Below, in pieces: positions 23,866 through 32,526 of a DNA stretch of 64,000 bases. Location of the stretch: assembly GCA_945285405.1 (NCBI GenBank), contig CALYQJ010000007.1, positions 18,130-82,129 on the forward strand, read 5' to 3'. The position numbers and the translations under genes are program-made. This stretch comes from an uncultured Lactobacillaceae bacterium (GTDB lineage: Bacteria > Bacillota > Bacilli > Lactobacillales > Lactobacillaceae). The notes below the pieces were generated by a model. It saw only the letters and a list, made by a program, of their open reading frames with translations, did no database searches and had not been told where the DNA came from. Position 1 is the stretch's first letter. Each line of letters begins with the position of its first letter.

Positions 23866-25047
23866 TTGGTAAAAAATAGAAATCGTTGGCTCGTTTGCTT
23901 GTCAACAGTAGTTGGTGGAATTTCATTAGCTTTAGTTCAAAACAAAATTTCACCAATTATTACAATACTAATGGCAAACTTTAAAATTAATGCGCAAACA
24001 GCAGGATGGTTAAGCTCAATCTTTTCTTTAATTGGTGTTTTTGTTGCTTTGCCAGCATCATCAATTATTAAAAGAATTGGAGTTAAAAAAGCAGGCTTAG
24101 CTTCTTTAATTATCGCGATTATTGGTTCTCTGATGGGAGTATTAACCAATAATGTTGTCATCCTTATGTTTAGTCGCTTTATTGAAGGAATGGGCGTTGG
24201 CATTATTTCAGTATTAGGACCAATGGTAATTACAATGTGGTTTAAACCTGAAGAACGAGGGTTGCCAATGACTATCTGGACGAGCTGGATGACCATTTCT
24301 CAAGCAATTTTATTCTTCTCGGCTTCACCACTAGTAAAACATTTTACTTGGCGCGGACTTTGGTGGTTAGGAATTATTGCCTGTGCAATTTCCATTGTTT
24401 TATATAGCTTGTTTGTTTCTGAACCGCATAAAGTTGAACCCCAAAATGTAGCTTCTGACCGTCAAGATATTGTCCAAGGAGTAAAATCACTTTCAACTTG
24501 GATTATGGCGTTAGCTGCTTTCTTGTTTACGCTATGTTCATTTACTTTTGTTTCTTGGATTGGCAATAGTTGGGCTAGAAATGCCAACATTCCATTAAAC
24601 CATGTAACTCCTTTAATTGGTTACGTTTATTTATTTGAAATCGTGTATATGGTAATTATTGGTTTCGTATTGGATCGAATTCCCAACAAGAAATTATTTG
24701 GTTTGGTGGCAGCTGTTATTTATGGAATTATTGGTTTAATTTCATTTAACTTCACTAAATCATATGCCATGATTTGGGTTATGATCGTTTTATTCCCCTT
24801 CTTCGATGGCAGTTTACCTAGTGTAATTTATACTTTGGCACCTTTGACTGAAAAAGATAGTCGTTATTCACCACAAGCAATTAGTATTATGAATATTGGT
24901 TTAAATGCCGGTACTTTCTTAGCTGCTCCTTTATCTGGAGCGCTGGTTGATATCAATGTTAATTTGGTTGGTTATTGTTTCTTAATCGTTGCCATCTGTG
25001 TTGGTATCTGTATTGCTTGTTTTAAAATTTATGATTCAAAAAATTAG
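23866..25047 (+). CDS. Major facilitator superfamily transporter
   Basis: A 393-residue protein with about twelve hydrophobic helices. It begins RNRWLVCLSTVVGGISLALVQNKISP and has the MFS loop 2-3 motif in SIIKRIGVKKAGLASL. The frame starts with TTG 23866 after AAGGGGG. It lies 13 bases before a formamidase-like gene, so it probably imports an amide, nitrile-related compound or exports the product acid. Overall it resembles CynX/NarK-type carriers, though I cannot assign the substrate. Confidence 0.8.
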   Translation: MVKNRNRWLVCLSTVVGGISLALVQNKISPIITILMANFKINAQTAGWLSSIFSLIGVFVALPASSIIKRIGVKKAGLASLIIAIIGSLMGVLTNNVVILMFSRFIEGMGVGIISVLGPMVITMWFKPEERGLPMTIWTSWMTISQAILFFSASPLVKHFTWRGLWWLGIIACAISIVLYSLFVSEPHKVEPQNVASDRQDIVQGVKSLSTWIMALAAFLFTLCSFTFVSWIGNSWARNANIPLNHVTPLIGYVYLFEIVYMVIIGFVLDRIPNKKLFGLVAAVIYGIIGLISFNFTKSYAMIWVMIVLFPFFDGSLPSVIYTLAPLTEKDSRYSPQAISIMNIGLNAGTFLAAPLSGALVDINVNLVGYCFLIVAICVGICIACFKIYDSKN

Positions 25048-25060
25048 GAGGTTAATTTAA

Positions 25061-25990
25061 ATGAATTATGGTTCTTGTTTCCCAATTCCGGGCGAAATTA
25101 AAACTAAATGCTTAAGTGTGGCATTATTCCAAATGCCTGTTAAAAAAGCAGTAACAAAATTGGATGATATACCAACTAATGTTGCTGAAATTTCTAAATG
25201 GATGCGTCGAACAGTAATTGGTTTACCAGGAGTTGACTTAATGGTTACTCCAGAAACTGCTTTGCATGGTTTTAGCCCTACTGCTCATAATTATCCTGTA
25301 ACTTTGGATGATGATAATATTGCTCAATTAAAAGCAGTTTGTAAGGAATTGCGTGTTTGGTTAGTCTTTGGGGCTTACATTGATCTTAAAAATGGTGAAC
25401 CCGTTCAAAATGCAGCAATTACGATTAACGATAAAGGCGAAATCGTAAATGTTTATACAAAGACTAATCCATGGAACCCAATTGAACCAACATATCCAGG
25501 TAGTGAAATTAAAGTATTTGATGGTCCTAAAGGTTCAAGAATTGCAACAATTATTTGTTCTGATGGTGATTACATCGATACTTGGAAAGAAGCAGCTTAC
25601 AAGAAAGCTAATGTAATTATTCGAATTTCTGCTTACATGACACCTTATGAACGCGTTTATGAGACTACAAATAAAGCCGGCGCTTACTTCAATAAATGTT
25701 ATGTCTTATCAACTAATGAATGTGGTTTAGACGATGCTTATTGCTGGTTTGGTAACAGTATGGCTGTAAATCCTGATGGTGATATTTATGCTCAAGCACC
25801 ATTACAAGCACCATATACTTTGAAATGTGATGTTTATCCAGGATTAGCTGACGCTATTCAAAAACAAGCTTTAATGGGTGACTTAAATTACTTAGGTAAC
25901 CACCGTGGTGGAACTAATCCTAATGCCGCTCATGGCAAGGAAATGGGTTTTGATAAATCACTTTATGATTTTAAAAAGGAGGAAAAGTAA
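25061..25990 (+). CDS. Carbon-nitrogen hydrolase, formamidase/aliphatic amidase-like
   Basis: Nitrilase-superfamily enzyme that hydrolyses an amide to an acid and ammonia. The Glu-Lys-Cys triad is visible: Glu in VTPETALHG, Lys in YTKTNPW and Cys in ATIICSDGDYID. The NPWNPIEPTYPGSEIKVFDGPKGS and RISAYMTP blocks follow the AmiE/AmiF pattern rather than that of plain nitrilases. The 309 residues are near family length. It is preceded by TTAGGAGG. With the MFS gene and the 78-residue gene it forms a three-gene operon, possibly for nitrogen scavenging from a small amide. Confidence 0.8.
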   Translation: MNYGSCFPIPGEIKTKCLSVALFQMPVKKAVTKLDDIPTNVAEISKWMRRTVIGLPGVDLMVTPETALHGFSPTAHNYPVTLDDDNIAQLKAVCKELRVWLVFGAYIDLKNGEPVQNAAITINDKGEIVNVYTKTNPWNPIEPTYPGSEIKVFDGPKGSRIATIICSDGDYIDTWKEAAYKKANVIIRISAYMTPYERVYETTNKAGAYFNKCYVLSTNECGLDDAYCWFGNSMAVNPDGDIYAQAPLQAPYTLKCDVYPGLADAIQKQALMGDLNYLGNHRGGTNPNAAHGKEMGFDKSLYDFKKEEK

Positions 25991-25991
25991 G

Positions 25992-26228
25992 ATGAATTTT
26001 GGTCCTAATGATATGCATTATTTTGTTCAAGCTCTTGAACAAAAAACGATTACTTATCCGATCTCAAAAGCTGATTTAGCTAGTCAATATCAAGATGTTG
26101 AATTAAAAATGCAATTTGAAAACGCCCAACCCTTAGGCGATGTAATTAAAGAGTTTCAACCTGATGAATTTGTTTCAGGTACTGAAATAATGCAAGCTTA
26201 TGTCCGTTGGACTGGAGTTAAAGCTTAA
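25992..26228 (+). CDS. 78-residue protein of unknown function
   Basis: A short frame starting at ATG 25992, with GGAGG in the end of the amidase gene and its start just after the amidase stop codon. The product begins MNFGPNDMHYFVQALEQKTITY, is mostly acidic and soluble, and has no membrane segment or recognisable motif. The longer frame from 25905 overlaps the amidase and is unlikely. The tight spacing implies a role connected to the amidase, such as a small accessory or stabilising subunit; this is a guess. Confidence 0.65.
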   Translation: MNFGPNDMHYFVQALEQKTITYPISKADLASQYQDVELKMQFENAQPLGDVIKEFQPDEFVSGTEIMQAYVRWTGVKA

Positions 26229-26285
26229 TCCTCCTAAAAATATATTTCCAATTTAATTTTTAATTAGTAAGTAAACTTAGAGATT

Positions 26286-26323
26286 AAACTCCCTTGAATT
26301 ATTAAATTCAAGGGAGTTTTTTT
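26286..26323 (+). terminator. Terminator of the amidase operon
   Basis: AAACTCCCTTGAATT pairs with AATTCAAGGGAGTTT across a short loop and is followed by a T run. Confidence 0.88.
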
Positions 26324-26354
26324 GGTGCTTAAATTGTTTAACATAATTGAAAGT

Positions 26355-26433
26355 AAATAAAAGCAAATTATTAATTATTTGCTTTTATTTATTGACAAAG
26401 CAAAAACAATGACCTAGTATGTAAGCGGAAACA
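26355..26433 (+). promoter_or_regulatory. Promoter of the aldolase/PTS operon with inverted repeat and cre site
   Basis: A perfect 14-base inverted repeat, AAATAAAAGCAAAT (26355-26368 against 26377-26390), lies directly upstream of a consensus -35 TTGACA (26392-26397), 17 bases, TAGTAT (26415-26420). A cre site TGTAAGCGGAAACA (26420-26433, 13 of 14) overlaps the start of transcription. The inverted repeat is the likely operator of the DeoR-type protein encoded at the end of the operon, and the cre site should give CcpA repression. Confidence 0.72.
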
Positions 26434-26446
26434 AAAGGAGGTAATA

Positions 26447-27142
26447 ATGAATAGTAAATTAATTGAAGTTGATCAATTAGCGCAAATGATTGACCATACA
26501 TTTTTAAAAGCTTATGCCCAAGAAAAAGATTTACAGAAATTATGTGATGAAGCAAAGGCTAATCATTTTAAGATGGTGGCAATTAATTCGGTGCCAGTAG
26601 CCTTTTGTCATCAAATATTAAAAAATACGGATATTCACGTTGGTGCGGCAATTAGTTTTCCGCTGGGTCAAACCACAATCGCCACTAAAGTTTTTGAAGC
26701 TAAAAATGCAATTGAAGCAGGAGCTGATGAAATTGATTACGTTTTAAATATTGGTAAATTAAAAGATCATCAGCTTGATTATATTGAAGATGAAATGCGG
26801 CAAATGGTGCAACTATGTCATAATGCCCAAGTTTTAATCAAAGTAATTTTTGAAACTTGTTATTTAAATAATGAAGATAAAATTAATGCTTGCCACATTG
26901 CCAAGGAAATAAAACCTGATTTTGTGAAAACATCTACCGGATTCGGGAGTGCCGGAGCAACAGTGGCAGATGTGAAGTTAATGAAACAAGAAGTTGGTTC
27001 CAAGGTCAAAGTTAAAGCTGCTGGCGGGATCAAAACGTTAGCTGATGCAAAAGCGATGATCGATGCTGGTGCCCAACGAATTGGTACTAGTCACGGCGTT
27101 GCAATTATTAACGAATTAAAACAAACACTTAAGGGGAATTGA
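26447..27142 (+). CDS. deoC: Deoxyribose-phosphate aldolase family protein
   Basis: Class I aldolase related to DERA, which splits 2-deoxyribose-5-phosphate into glyceraldehyde-3-phosphate and acetaldehyde. The 231 residues carry the Schiff-base Lys161 in FVKTSTGFG, Lys190 in KVKAAGGIK and Asp97 in EIDYVLNIG, all the catalytic residues. AAAGGAGG precedes ATG 26447. It is the first gene of an operon with a fructose-type PTS and two dehydrogenases rather than with deo genes. So it may act on another phosphorylated deoxy- or keto-sugar formed in this pathway. Confidence 0.88.
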   Translation: MNSKLIEVDQLAQMIDHTFLKAYAQEKDLQKLCDEAKANHFKMVAINSVPVAFCHQILKNTDIHVGAAISFPLGQTTIATKVFEAKNAIEAGADEIDYVLNIGKLKDHQLDYIEDEMRQMVQLCHNAQVLIKVIFETCYLNNEDKINACHIAKEIKPDFVKTSTGFGSAGATVADVKLMKQEVGSKVKVKAAGGIKTLADAKAMIDAGAQRIGTSHGVAIINELKQTLKGN

Positions 27143-27143
27143 A

Positions 27144-27602
27144 ATGGCAGCAGATTTTGCATTAAGAAAATTGATGCCGCCAGATTTAATTACTTTTGAT
27201 TTACAAGCAACAGACAAGGCAGCAGCAATTAAAGAACTCGCACAAAAAATTAAAGATGCAAAGCAAATTAATGATTTAGATACTTATTTAAATGCCGTAT
27301 TTAAACGTGAAGAAGAATATACAACTGGCATTGGTAATGGAGTTGCTATCCCTCATGGTAAAACGGCAGCAGTTTTAAAGTCTTCTTTAGCTTTTGGTAG
27401 AAGCAATAAAGGGATTACTTATAATTCAATGGATAACAAACCCGTTTATTTAATGTTTTTAATAGCAGTACCTGAAAATTCTAGTAATGAGCACTTACAA
27501 ATTCTTAGTCAAATTGCTCGCAAATTAATGCATGAGGAAAATCGACAAGCCATTTTAAAAGCTCAATCGCCAGAAGAACTTTATCAGGTTTTTGAGAGTT
27601 AA
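27144..27602 (+). CDS. PTS fructose-family EIIA
   Basis: A 152-residue phosphocarrier of the fructose/mannitol EIIA domain type. The phospho-His is in GNGVAIPHGK. It starts one base after the aldolase stop codon and precedes the EIIBC gene by 17 bases. Confidence 0.9.
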   Translation: MAADFALRKLMPPDLITFDLQATDKAAAIKELAQKIKDAKQINDLDTYLNAVFKREEEYTTGIGNGVAIPHGKTAAVLKSSLAFGRSNKGITYNSMDNKPVYLMFLIAVPENSSNEHLQILSQIARKLMHEENRQAILKAQSPEELYQVFES

Positions 27603-27619
27603 TCCAAGGAGAAAAGAAA

Positions 27620-29035
27620 ATGAAAATTGTTGCGATTACTTCTTGTTCCACGGGTATTGCTCATACTTATATGGCTGCCGAAAATCTAGAAACGACTGCA
27701 AAAAAGTTAGGGGTAGAAATTAAAGTAGAAACTCAAGGATCAATTGGTGTGGAAAATGCTTTAACTAGTGCAGAAATTGCTGCCGCTGATGGAGTAATTA
27801 TTGCGGCAAGTACTTCGGTTAATAAAGACCGTTTTTCCGGTAAAAAGTTGCTTGATGTTGATGTTACTGAAGCAGTCGATCATCCAAAAGAACTTTTTGA
27901 ACGGGTAAAAACGGCACCAGTTTATCAAGGAAATAAAGATAGTTCTAACGATGTTTCAATTAAATCAACCAAAACCCATGCGACAAACAACGTTGGAAGT
28001 AAAGCTAAAGGAATCTATGGTCATTTAATGACTGGAGTTTCTTATATGATTCCCTTTGTTGTTGCTGGAGGCATTTGTACCGCTTTGGCTTTTGCCGTAG
28101 GAGGAATTAATGCTCATGGGACTTTAGCCCAAGCAATTTCTAAATTGGGCAGTACCGCAATGGGATTAATGTGGCCGGTACTGGCTGGCTACACCGCTTT
28201 TTCAATTGCCGATCGACCGGGACTGGTTCCCGGCATGGTTGCGGGGATGCTTTCTTCTTCAATGAATGCAGGATTTTTAGGAGCTTTATTAGGAGGATTT
28301 CTAGCAGGATATACGGTTTTAGCCATGAAAAAGTGGATCAAATTACCAAGTTCTTTTTCTGGTTTAATGCCAATTTTAATTATTCCTTTAATCTCAACTT
28401 TGTTTGTGGGTTTAGTAATGAAGTTTATTATTGGGACTCCGATTACTGCTTTAAATAAAGGAATTACTGCTTGGTTAAATAGTTTAACTGGTGTTAATTC
28501 TGTACTTTTAGGTTTAATTCTGGGCGCAATGATGGCAATTGATCTTGCGGGACCAATCGGCAAGGCAGCTTATTTCTTTGGTGTTGCTTCCTTAACTAAT
28601 CTTTCTGCCGGTCAAACTAGTCCGATTATGGCAGCAGTAATGGTTTCTGGCATGGTTCCGCCACTAGCTTTGGCTTTATCATCGACCGTCTTAGGTAAAA
28701 ATCTCTACTCAAAAGATGAACGTGAAGCTGGAAAGTCAGCTTGGGTATTGGGGTTATCGTTTATTTCAGAAGGGGCAATTCCTTTTGCAGCAACTGATCC
28801 CATTCGGGTTTTAGCAGCAATGACGGTAGGTTCAGCAATTACTGGTGGTTTATCAATGTGGTTCAAATGTGGTATTGCAGTGCCCCATGGTGGCTTCTTT
28901 GTCTTCTTAATTCCGGGAGCAGTATCTCACGTTTTGTTATATGTAATTGCCTTAGTTGTTGGCACAGTAATTAGTGGTTTTCTAATTACTTTCTTAAAAA
29001 AGCTGCGTTTTAAAGGAAAGGAAGTTAATGCGTAA
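27620..29035 (+). CDS. PTS fructose-family EIIBC
   Basis: EIIB domain (about 1-100) with the catalytic Cys9 in AITSCSTGIAHTYMAAE, a Ser/Lys-rich linker, and an EIIC channel (about 130-470) with GVSYMIPFVVAGGICTALAF and ISEGAIPFAATDP, both signatures of the fructose family. EIIA is on a separate gene just upstream. The substrate need not be fructose. Directly followed by the Gfo/Idh-type dehydrogenase gene without a gap. Confidence 0.92.
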   Translation: MKIVAITSCSTGIAHTYMAAENLETTAKKLGVEIKVETQGSIGVENALTSAEIAAADGVIIAASTSVNKDRFSGKKLLDVDVTEAVDHPKELFERVKTAPVYQGNKDSSNDVSIKSTKTHATNNVGSKAKGIYGHLMTGVSYMIPFVVAGGICTALAFAVGGINAHGTLAQAISKLGSTAMGLMWPVLAGYTAFSIADRPGLVPGMVAGMLSSSMNAGFLGALLGGFLAGYTVLAMKKWIKLPSSFSGLMPILIIPLISTLFVGLVMKFIIGTPITALNKGITAWLNSLTGVNSVLLGLILGAMMAIDLAGPIGKAAYFFGVASLTNLSAGQTSPIMAAVMVSGMVPPLALALSSTVLGKNLYSKDEREAGKSAWVLGLSFISEGAIPFAATDPIRVLAAMTVGSAITGGLSMWFKCGIAVPHGGFFVFLIPGAVSHVLLYVIALVVGTVISGFLITFLKKLRFKGKEVNA

Positions 29036-30070
29036 ATGACTCAGCATACAAAGATAAATATTTGTTTAATTGGTACCGGAAGAGCGGGAATGATTCATGC
29101 GCGAAATCTGATTAGTAAAATCAATCATGCCTGTCTTGCAGCCATTTGTGATGTTAATCCAGAAAATTTATTGAAAGTTCAACAAGAGTTACAAGTATCT
29201 AAAACCTTTATTGATTATCATGAAGCTTTAGCTGATGATGAAATTGATGCCGTAATTATCGTAACTCCCACGGTTTTACATCGAGAAATTGTACTCGCGG
29301 CGGCAGCGGCAAAAAAAGATATTTTTTGTGAAAAACCTTTAGCAATGACCGTAGCTGAATGTGATGAAATGATTGCCGCGGCTAAAGCTAATCACGTCAA
29401 ATTACAAGTCGGATTTATGCGTCGCTTTGATGAAAGTTTTCAAGAAGCGAAAAGGCAAATTGATGAAGGAGCGATTGGTTCAGTAGTGATGATTAAATCA
29501 TTAACTCACGGACCGAGTAAACCCCAACCTTGGATGTTTGATATTAGTAAAAGTAATGGTCCAATTGGTGAAGTGAATAGTCATGATTTGGATACTTTAC
29601 GCTGGTTTGCTAATAGTGAGATTGCTGAAGTTTATGCGCTGGGCGGTAATTTTCGCTCACCGCAAGTGAAAGCCAAATATCCCAGTTTTTATGACACTGT
29701 GGCAATGAATTTAAAATTTGCCGATGGTAAGTTGGGGTTGATCGATGGTGCCCAATATGTGCAATATGGTTATGATGCCCGGGTGGAAATTTTAGGTACA
29801 GATGGCATTATGCAAATTGGTACGCAAACTAAATACAATGTGGTGACGGTTAATCGAACTCATCATTCACAGCGAACGGCAATGAATAGCTGGCGTTATC
29901 TATTTCGTAATGCTTATGTTGCTGAAGATCAAGCTTTCGTTGATGCTATTCTCAATGATACGCAGCCTTTGGTTACTGGTGAAGATGGTAAAATGGCGGT
30001 TAAATTAGTAGATGCGGGATTAGAATCGCTTTTGCAGCACCGTGTAGTCAAGATTGGAGAGGATAATTAA
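29036..30070 (+). CDS. Gfo/Idh/MocA-family oxidoreductase (inositol 2-dehydrogenase-like)
   Basis: NAD(P)-dependent dehydrogenase of 344 residues. The N-terminal Rossmann motif is LIGTGRAGMIHARNL, the EKPLAMTVAECDEMI block carries the catalytic-site Lys of EKP, and GEVNSHDLDTLRWF supplies the His/Asp of the active site. These are as in myo-inositol 2-dehydrogenases. It follows EIIBC immediately and overlaps the next gene by one base, so it oxidises an intermediate of the pathway, possibly an inositol-like or sugar-phosphate substrate. Confidence 0.85.
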   Translation: MTQHTKINICLIGTGRAGMIHARNLISKINHACLAAICDVNPENLLKVQQELQVSKTFIDYHEALADDEIDAVIIVTPTVLHREIVLAAAAAKKDIFCEKPLAMTVAECDEMIAAAKANHVKLQVGFMRRFDESFQEAKRQIDEGAIGSVVMIKSLTHGPSKPQPWMFDISKSNGPIGEVNSHDLDTLRWFANSEIAEVYALGGNFRSPQVKAKYPSFYDTVAMNLKFADGKLGLIDGAQYVQYGYDARVEILGTDGIMQIGTQTKYNVVTVNRTHHSQRTAMNSWRYLFRNAYVAEDQAFVDAILNDTQPLVTGEDGKMAVKLVDAGLESLLQHRVVKIGEDN

Positions 30071-31116
30071 TGATGCAAGCAGTTCAATTATTTGGTAAAA
30101 ATATAATAAAAAATGTTGAAATTCCGCAACCGCAAATTAAAGATAACGAGATTTTAGTTCAAGTTAAAGCAGCGGCGATTTGTGGTAGCGATGTCCGTAT
30201 GATTCAAAATGGATATCCTGGGGTCAACGAGACGCATCCGTTAACCCTCGGTCACGAAGTTTCGGGAATTATCGTTAAGATTGGAGCTGCGGTTTTAGGA
30301 TATGAAGTAGGTCAAAGAGTAGCAATTGCTCCTAATATGGGATGTGGAATTTGTGATCAGTGTGTTAGTGGTAATACGCACCTTTGCCCAAATTATCAAG
30401 CCTTTGGTATTAATTTACCTGGAGGCTTTGCGCAATATTTAAAAATTCCGGCCAAAGCGGTGCGACAGGGTAATTTAGCGCCATTGCCGAAAGAATTAGA
30501 TTTTGCAACTGCTGCAATTGTCGAACCTTTAAGTTGCGTCTTCAATGGTCAAAAGATTGCTCGAGTATATCCGGGAGATAAAGTTTTAATTATTGGTGCG
30601 GGACCAATTGGAATTATGCATGCCATGTTAGCTATGGCTCAGGGCGCTCAAAGCGTAATGATGAATGATTTAAATGAATCCCGACTTCAAGCGGCTCAAG
30701 AAATTTTGCCTGATTTAATTACTGTTTCTAATGCTGATTTAAAAGCTGCTGTTGCTGAAAATACAGATCAAAAAGGAGTCGATTTATGTATTATTGCGGC
30801 TCCCGCAGCTCCCGCGCAAGAAGCAAGTTTTGATTACATGGCAATAAACGGGCGGTTACTATTCTTTGGCGGGTTGCCTCAAAATCGGGAACCAGTCAAA
30901 CTAAATACTAATTTATTGCATTATAAACAATTACGCTTATATGGTTGTACGCGAGCTAGTCTTAGTACTTATCGCCAAACTTTAGCTTTTGCTGCTAGTG
31001 GTCGTTTACCCTTGTCAAAATTAATTACAGCGCGATATGCAATCGCTGATTTTTCGCATGCTTATCAAAATGCTCGAGATGGTCAAGGACTGAAAAATGT
31101 AATCGAGTTTAAATAA
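30070..31116 (+). CDS. Zinc-dependent medium-chain dehydrogenase (sorbitol/threonine dehydrogenase-like)
   Basis: A 348-residue MDR-family enzyme. Catalytic zinc ligands are Cys in AAAICGSDVR and His-Glu in LGHEVSG. The structural-zinc cysteine cluster CGICDQCVSGNTHLC is present, and IIGAGPIGIMHAMLA is the NAD-binding motif. Start ATG 30070 overlaps the stop codon of the previous gene (TAATG); ATG 30073 is an alternative. With the Gfo/Idh enzyme it supplies a second oxidation step for the imported compound. Confidence 0.87.
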   Translation: MMQAVQLFGKNIIKNVEIPQPQIKDNEILVQVKAAAICGSDVRMIQNGYPGVNETHPLTLGHEVSGIIVKIGAAVLGYEVGQRVAIAPNMGCGICDQCVSGNTHLCPNYQAFGINLPGGFAQYLKIPAKAVRQGNLAPLPKELDFATAAIVEPLSCVFNGQKIARVYPGDKVLIIGAGPIGIMHAMLAMAQGAQSVMMNDLNESRLQAAQEILPDLITVSNADLKAAVAENTDQKGVDLCIIAAPAAPAQEASFDYMAINGRLLFFGGLPQNREPVKLNTNLLHYKQLRLYGCTRASLSTYRQTLAFAASGRLPLSKLITARYAIADFSHAYQNARDGQGLKNVIEFK

Positions 31117-31134
31117 CTTTATGTTACCGATTTC

Positions 31135-31163
31135 TTGCTCAAAATGTGTTAAGGTATTATAAA
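31135..31163 (+). promoter_or_regulatory. Promoter of the DeoR-type gene
   Basis: TTGCTC (31135-31140) and TATAAA (31158-31163) at 17-base spacing, 16 bases before the regulator's start codon, so the regulator can be made separately from the operon. Confidence 0.6.
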
Positions 31164-31178
31164 AAGACAATTAAATGA

Positions 31179-31979
31179 GTGGTGAAAGAATTGGAGAATA
31201 ATATCTTATATGCTAAGGAAAGGCAAGATAAAATTTTAAATTTGTTGGATCAAAATGGTCGAGTAAAAGTTAGTGAATTAGTAAGCAAATTTTCCGTTTC
31301 AGGTAGTACTATTCGGACTGATTTACGGCAGATGGAAAAGGAACGGCTACTTACACGAACTCATGGTGGTGCAATTAAGATTTTGCAACGTAATTTTGAA
31401 GATATTCCAATAACTCGTGATATTACCCCAGCAAAAAGAGCGATTGCGGATCAAGCAGTCGCTTTAATTACAGATGGTGATTCTTTGATGATTGATACTG
31501 GAACTTCTTGTTTGGCTTTTACGGAAGCTTTAATTAATTCCAAGAAGAAAAATTTACGAATTTTAACTTATGATTTACAAGAAGCATTATTATTGAGTGA
31601 TAGTACCAATTACCAAATTCAACTTTTAGGCGGTGGGGTACGCAATGGTTTTCATTATGCTTATGGTGAAGAAGTTGTGCAACAAATAAAGCAATATTTG
31701 GTAGATAAAGCCATTCTTGCGACAACTTCTATGACGGTGGCCAAAGGGTTCTCGACTCCTAATGTTAGTACGGCAACTTTAAAGCAAGCGGTTTTAGAAA
31801 TAGCGCGAACGAAAATTATGCTTTGTGATTCAGAAAAAATTGGGCAAGACAGTTTCCGAATTTTTGCTAAGGTTAATGAAATCGATACATTGATTACGGA
31901 TGATCAAATTACTGATTCAACTTTAAAAGCCGTAAAAAAACAAAAAGTTAAAGTAAATGTGGCTCCAGTGCCTCGTTAA
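31179..31979 (+). CDS. DeoR/GlpR-family transcriptional regulator
   Basis: A 266-residue regulator with the DeoR winged helix (RQDKILNLLDQNGRVKVSELVSKFSVSGSTIRTDLRQMEKERLLTRTHGGA, shown here in parts: KERQDKILN, VSGSTIRTDL, RTHGGAIK) and the sugar-phosphate-sensing domain with DTGTSC and LLGGGVRN. The start codon is uncertain: GTG 31179 and TTG 31191 are both possible. Expected to regulate the aldolase/PTS/dehydrogenase operon in response to a phosphorylated intermediate. Confidence 0.85.
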   Translation: MVKELENNILYAKERQDKILNLLDQNGRVKVSELVSKFSVSGSTIRTDLRQMEKERLLTRTHGGAIKILQRNFEDIPITRDITPAKRAIADQAVALITDGDSLMIDTGTSCLAFTEALINSKKKNLRILTYDLQEALLLSDSTNYQIQLLGGGVRNGFHYAYGEEVVQQIKQYLVDKAILATTSMTVAKGFSTPNVSTATLKQAVLEIARTKIMLCDSEKIGQDSFRIFAKVNEIDTLITDDQITDSTLKAVKKQKVKVNVAPVPR

Positions 31980-31981
31980 TA

Positions 31982-32018
31982 AAAACTCCTTTGATTTTTA
32001 ATCAAAGGAGTTTTTTTA
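31982..32018. terminator. Bidirectional terminator
   Basis: AAAACTCCTTTGAT pairs with ATCAAAGGAGTTTT; T and A runs on the two sides end the convergent DeoR and EIIA transcripts. Confidence 0.88.
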
Positions 32019-32037
32019 AATTTACTCATTGAGATTT

Positions 32038-32511
32038 TTAGCGATAAAACAAGTTGCCAATGAATTGACCGTGTTTAACGGAAGCTTTTGTAATCTCCGG
32101 AACTTTAGTTAAGATTTTCATATTAGTAAAGGCAATGACAATTGTGGGATCTTTTTGCTTTTGGATAATCATTTGACGATTCATTGCGGCTAATTGAGTT
32201 GTCTTATTAACTTCAGCACCAACTTTAACTTTAATGTTGAAAGGTTTGCCATTTAATTCGACAGTATCTATGCCCAAGTGGACGATTACTTCGAGACCAA
32301 ATTTACTGATGATACTAATTGCGTGTTTAGTTGGAAAAATCGAAGTAATTATTCCAGAAATTGGAGCAAATACAGCATTATCACTGGGTATTATGCCATA
32401 GCCTTCACCCAACATTTTTTGGGCAAAGACTTCATCTTTTACCTGGGTAATGGGAATAATGGTTCCATTACTTACGGCAAATAATTTTTGCTTTTTCTTC
32501 ATTCCCCACAT
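32038..32511 (-). CDS. PTS glucose-type EIIA domain protein
   Basis: A 157-residue single-domain EIIA of the glucose family. The two active-site histidines are His63 (TKHAIS) and His78 (VIVHLGIDTVEL). GGAGG precedes the start at 32511. It is encoded just after a glucose-type EIICB that lacks its own EIIA domain, so the two form the complete permease. Confidence 0.9.
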   Translation of the reverse strand: MWGMKKKQKLFAVSNGTIIPITQVKDEVFAQKMLGEGYGIIPSDNAVFAPISGIITSIFPTKHAISIISKFGLEVIVHLGIDTVELNGKPFNIKVKVGAEVNKTTQLAAMNRQMIIQKQKDPTIVIAFTNMKILTKVPEITKASVKHGQFIGNLFYR

Positions 32512-32526
32512 CTTAATAACCTCCGC

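Noticed and set aside
25905..25991. Longer start of the 78-residue protein
   Set aside because: It would overlap the amidase gene by almost 90 bases and has no SD, while ATG 25992 has GGAGG upstream.
28189..28563. 124-codon minus-strand frame and the 28171-28458 plus-strand frame
   Set aside because: Both overlap the fructose-type EIIBC gene and lack SD sequences and recognisable motifs.
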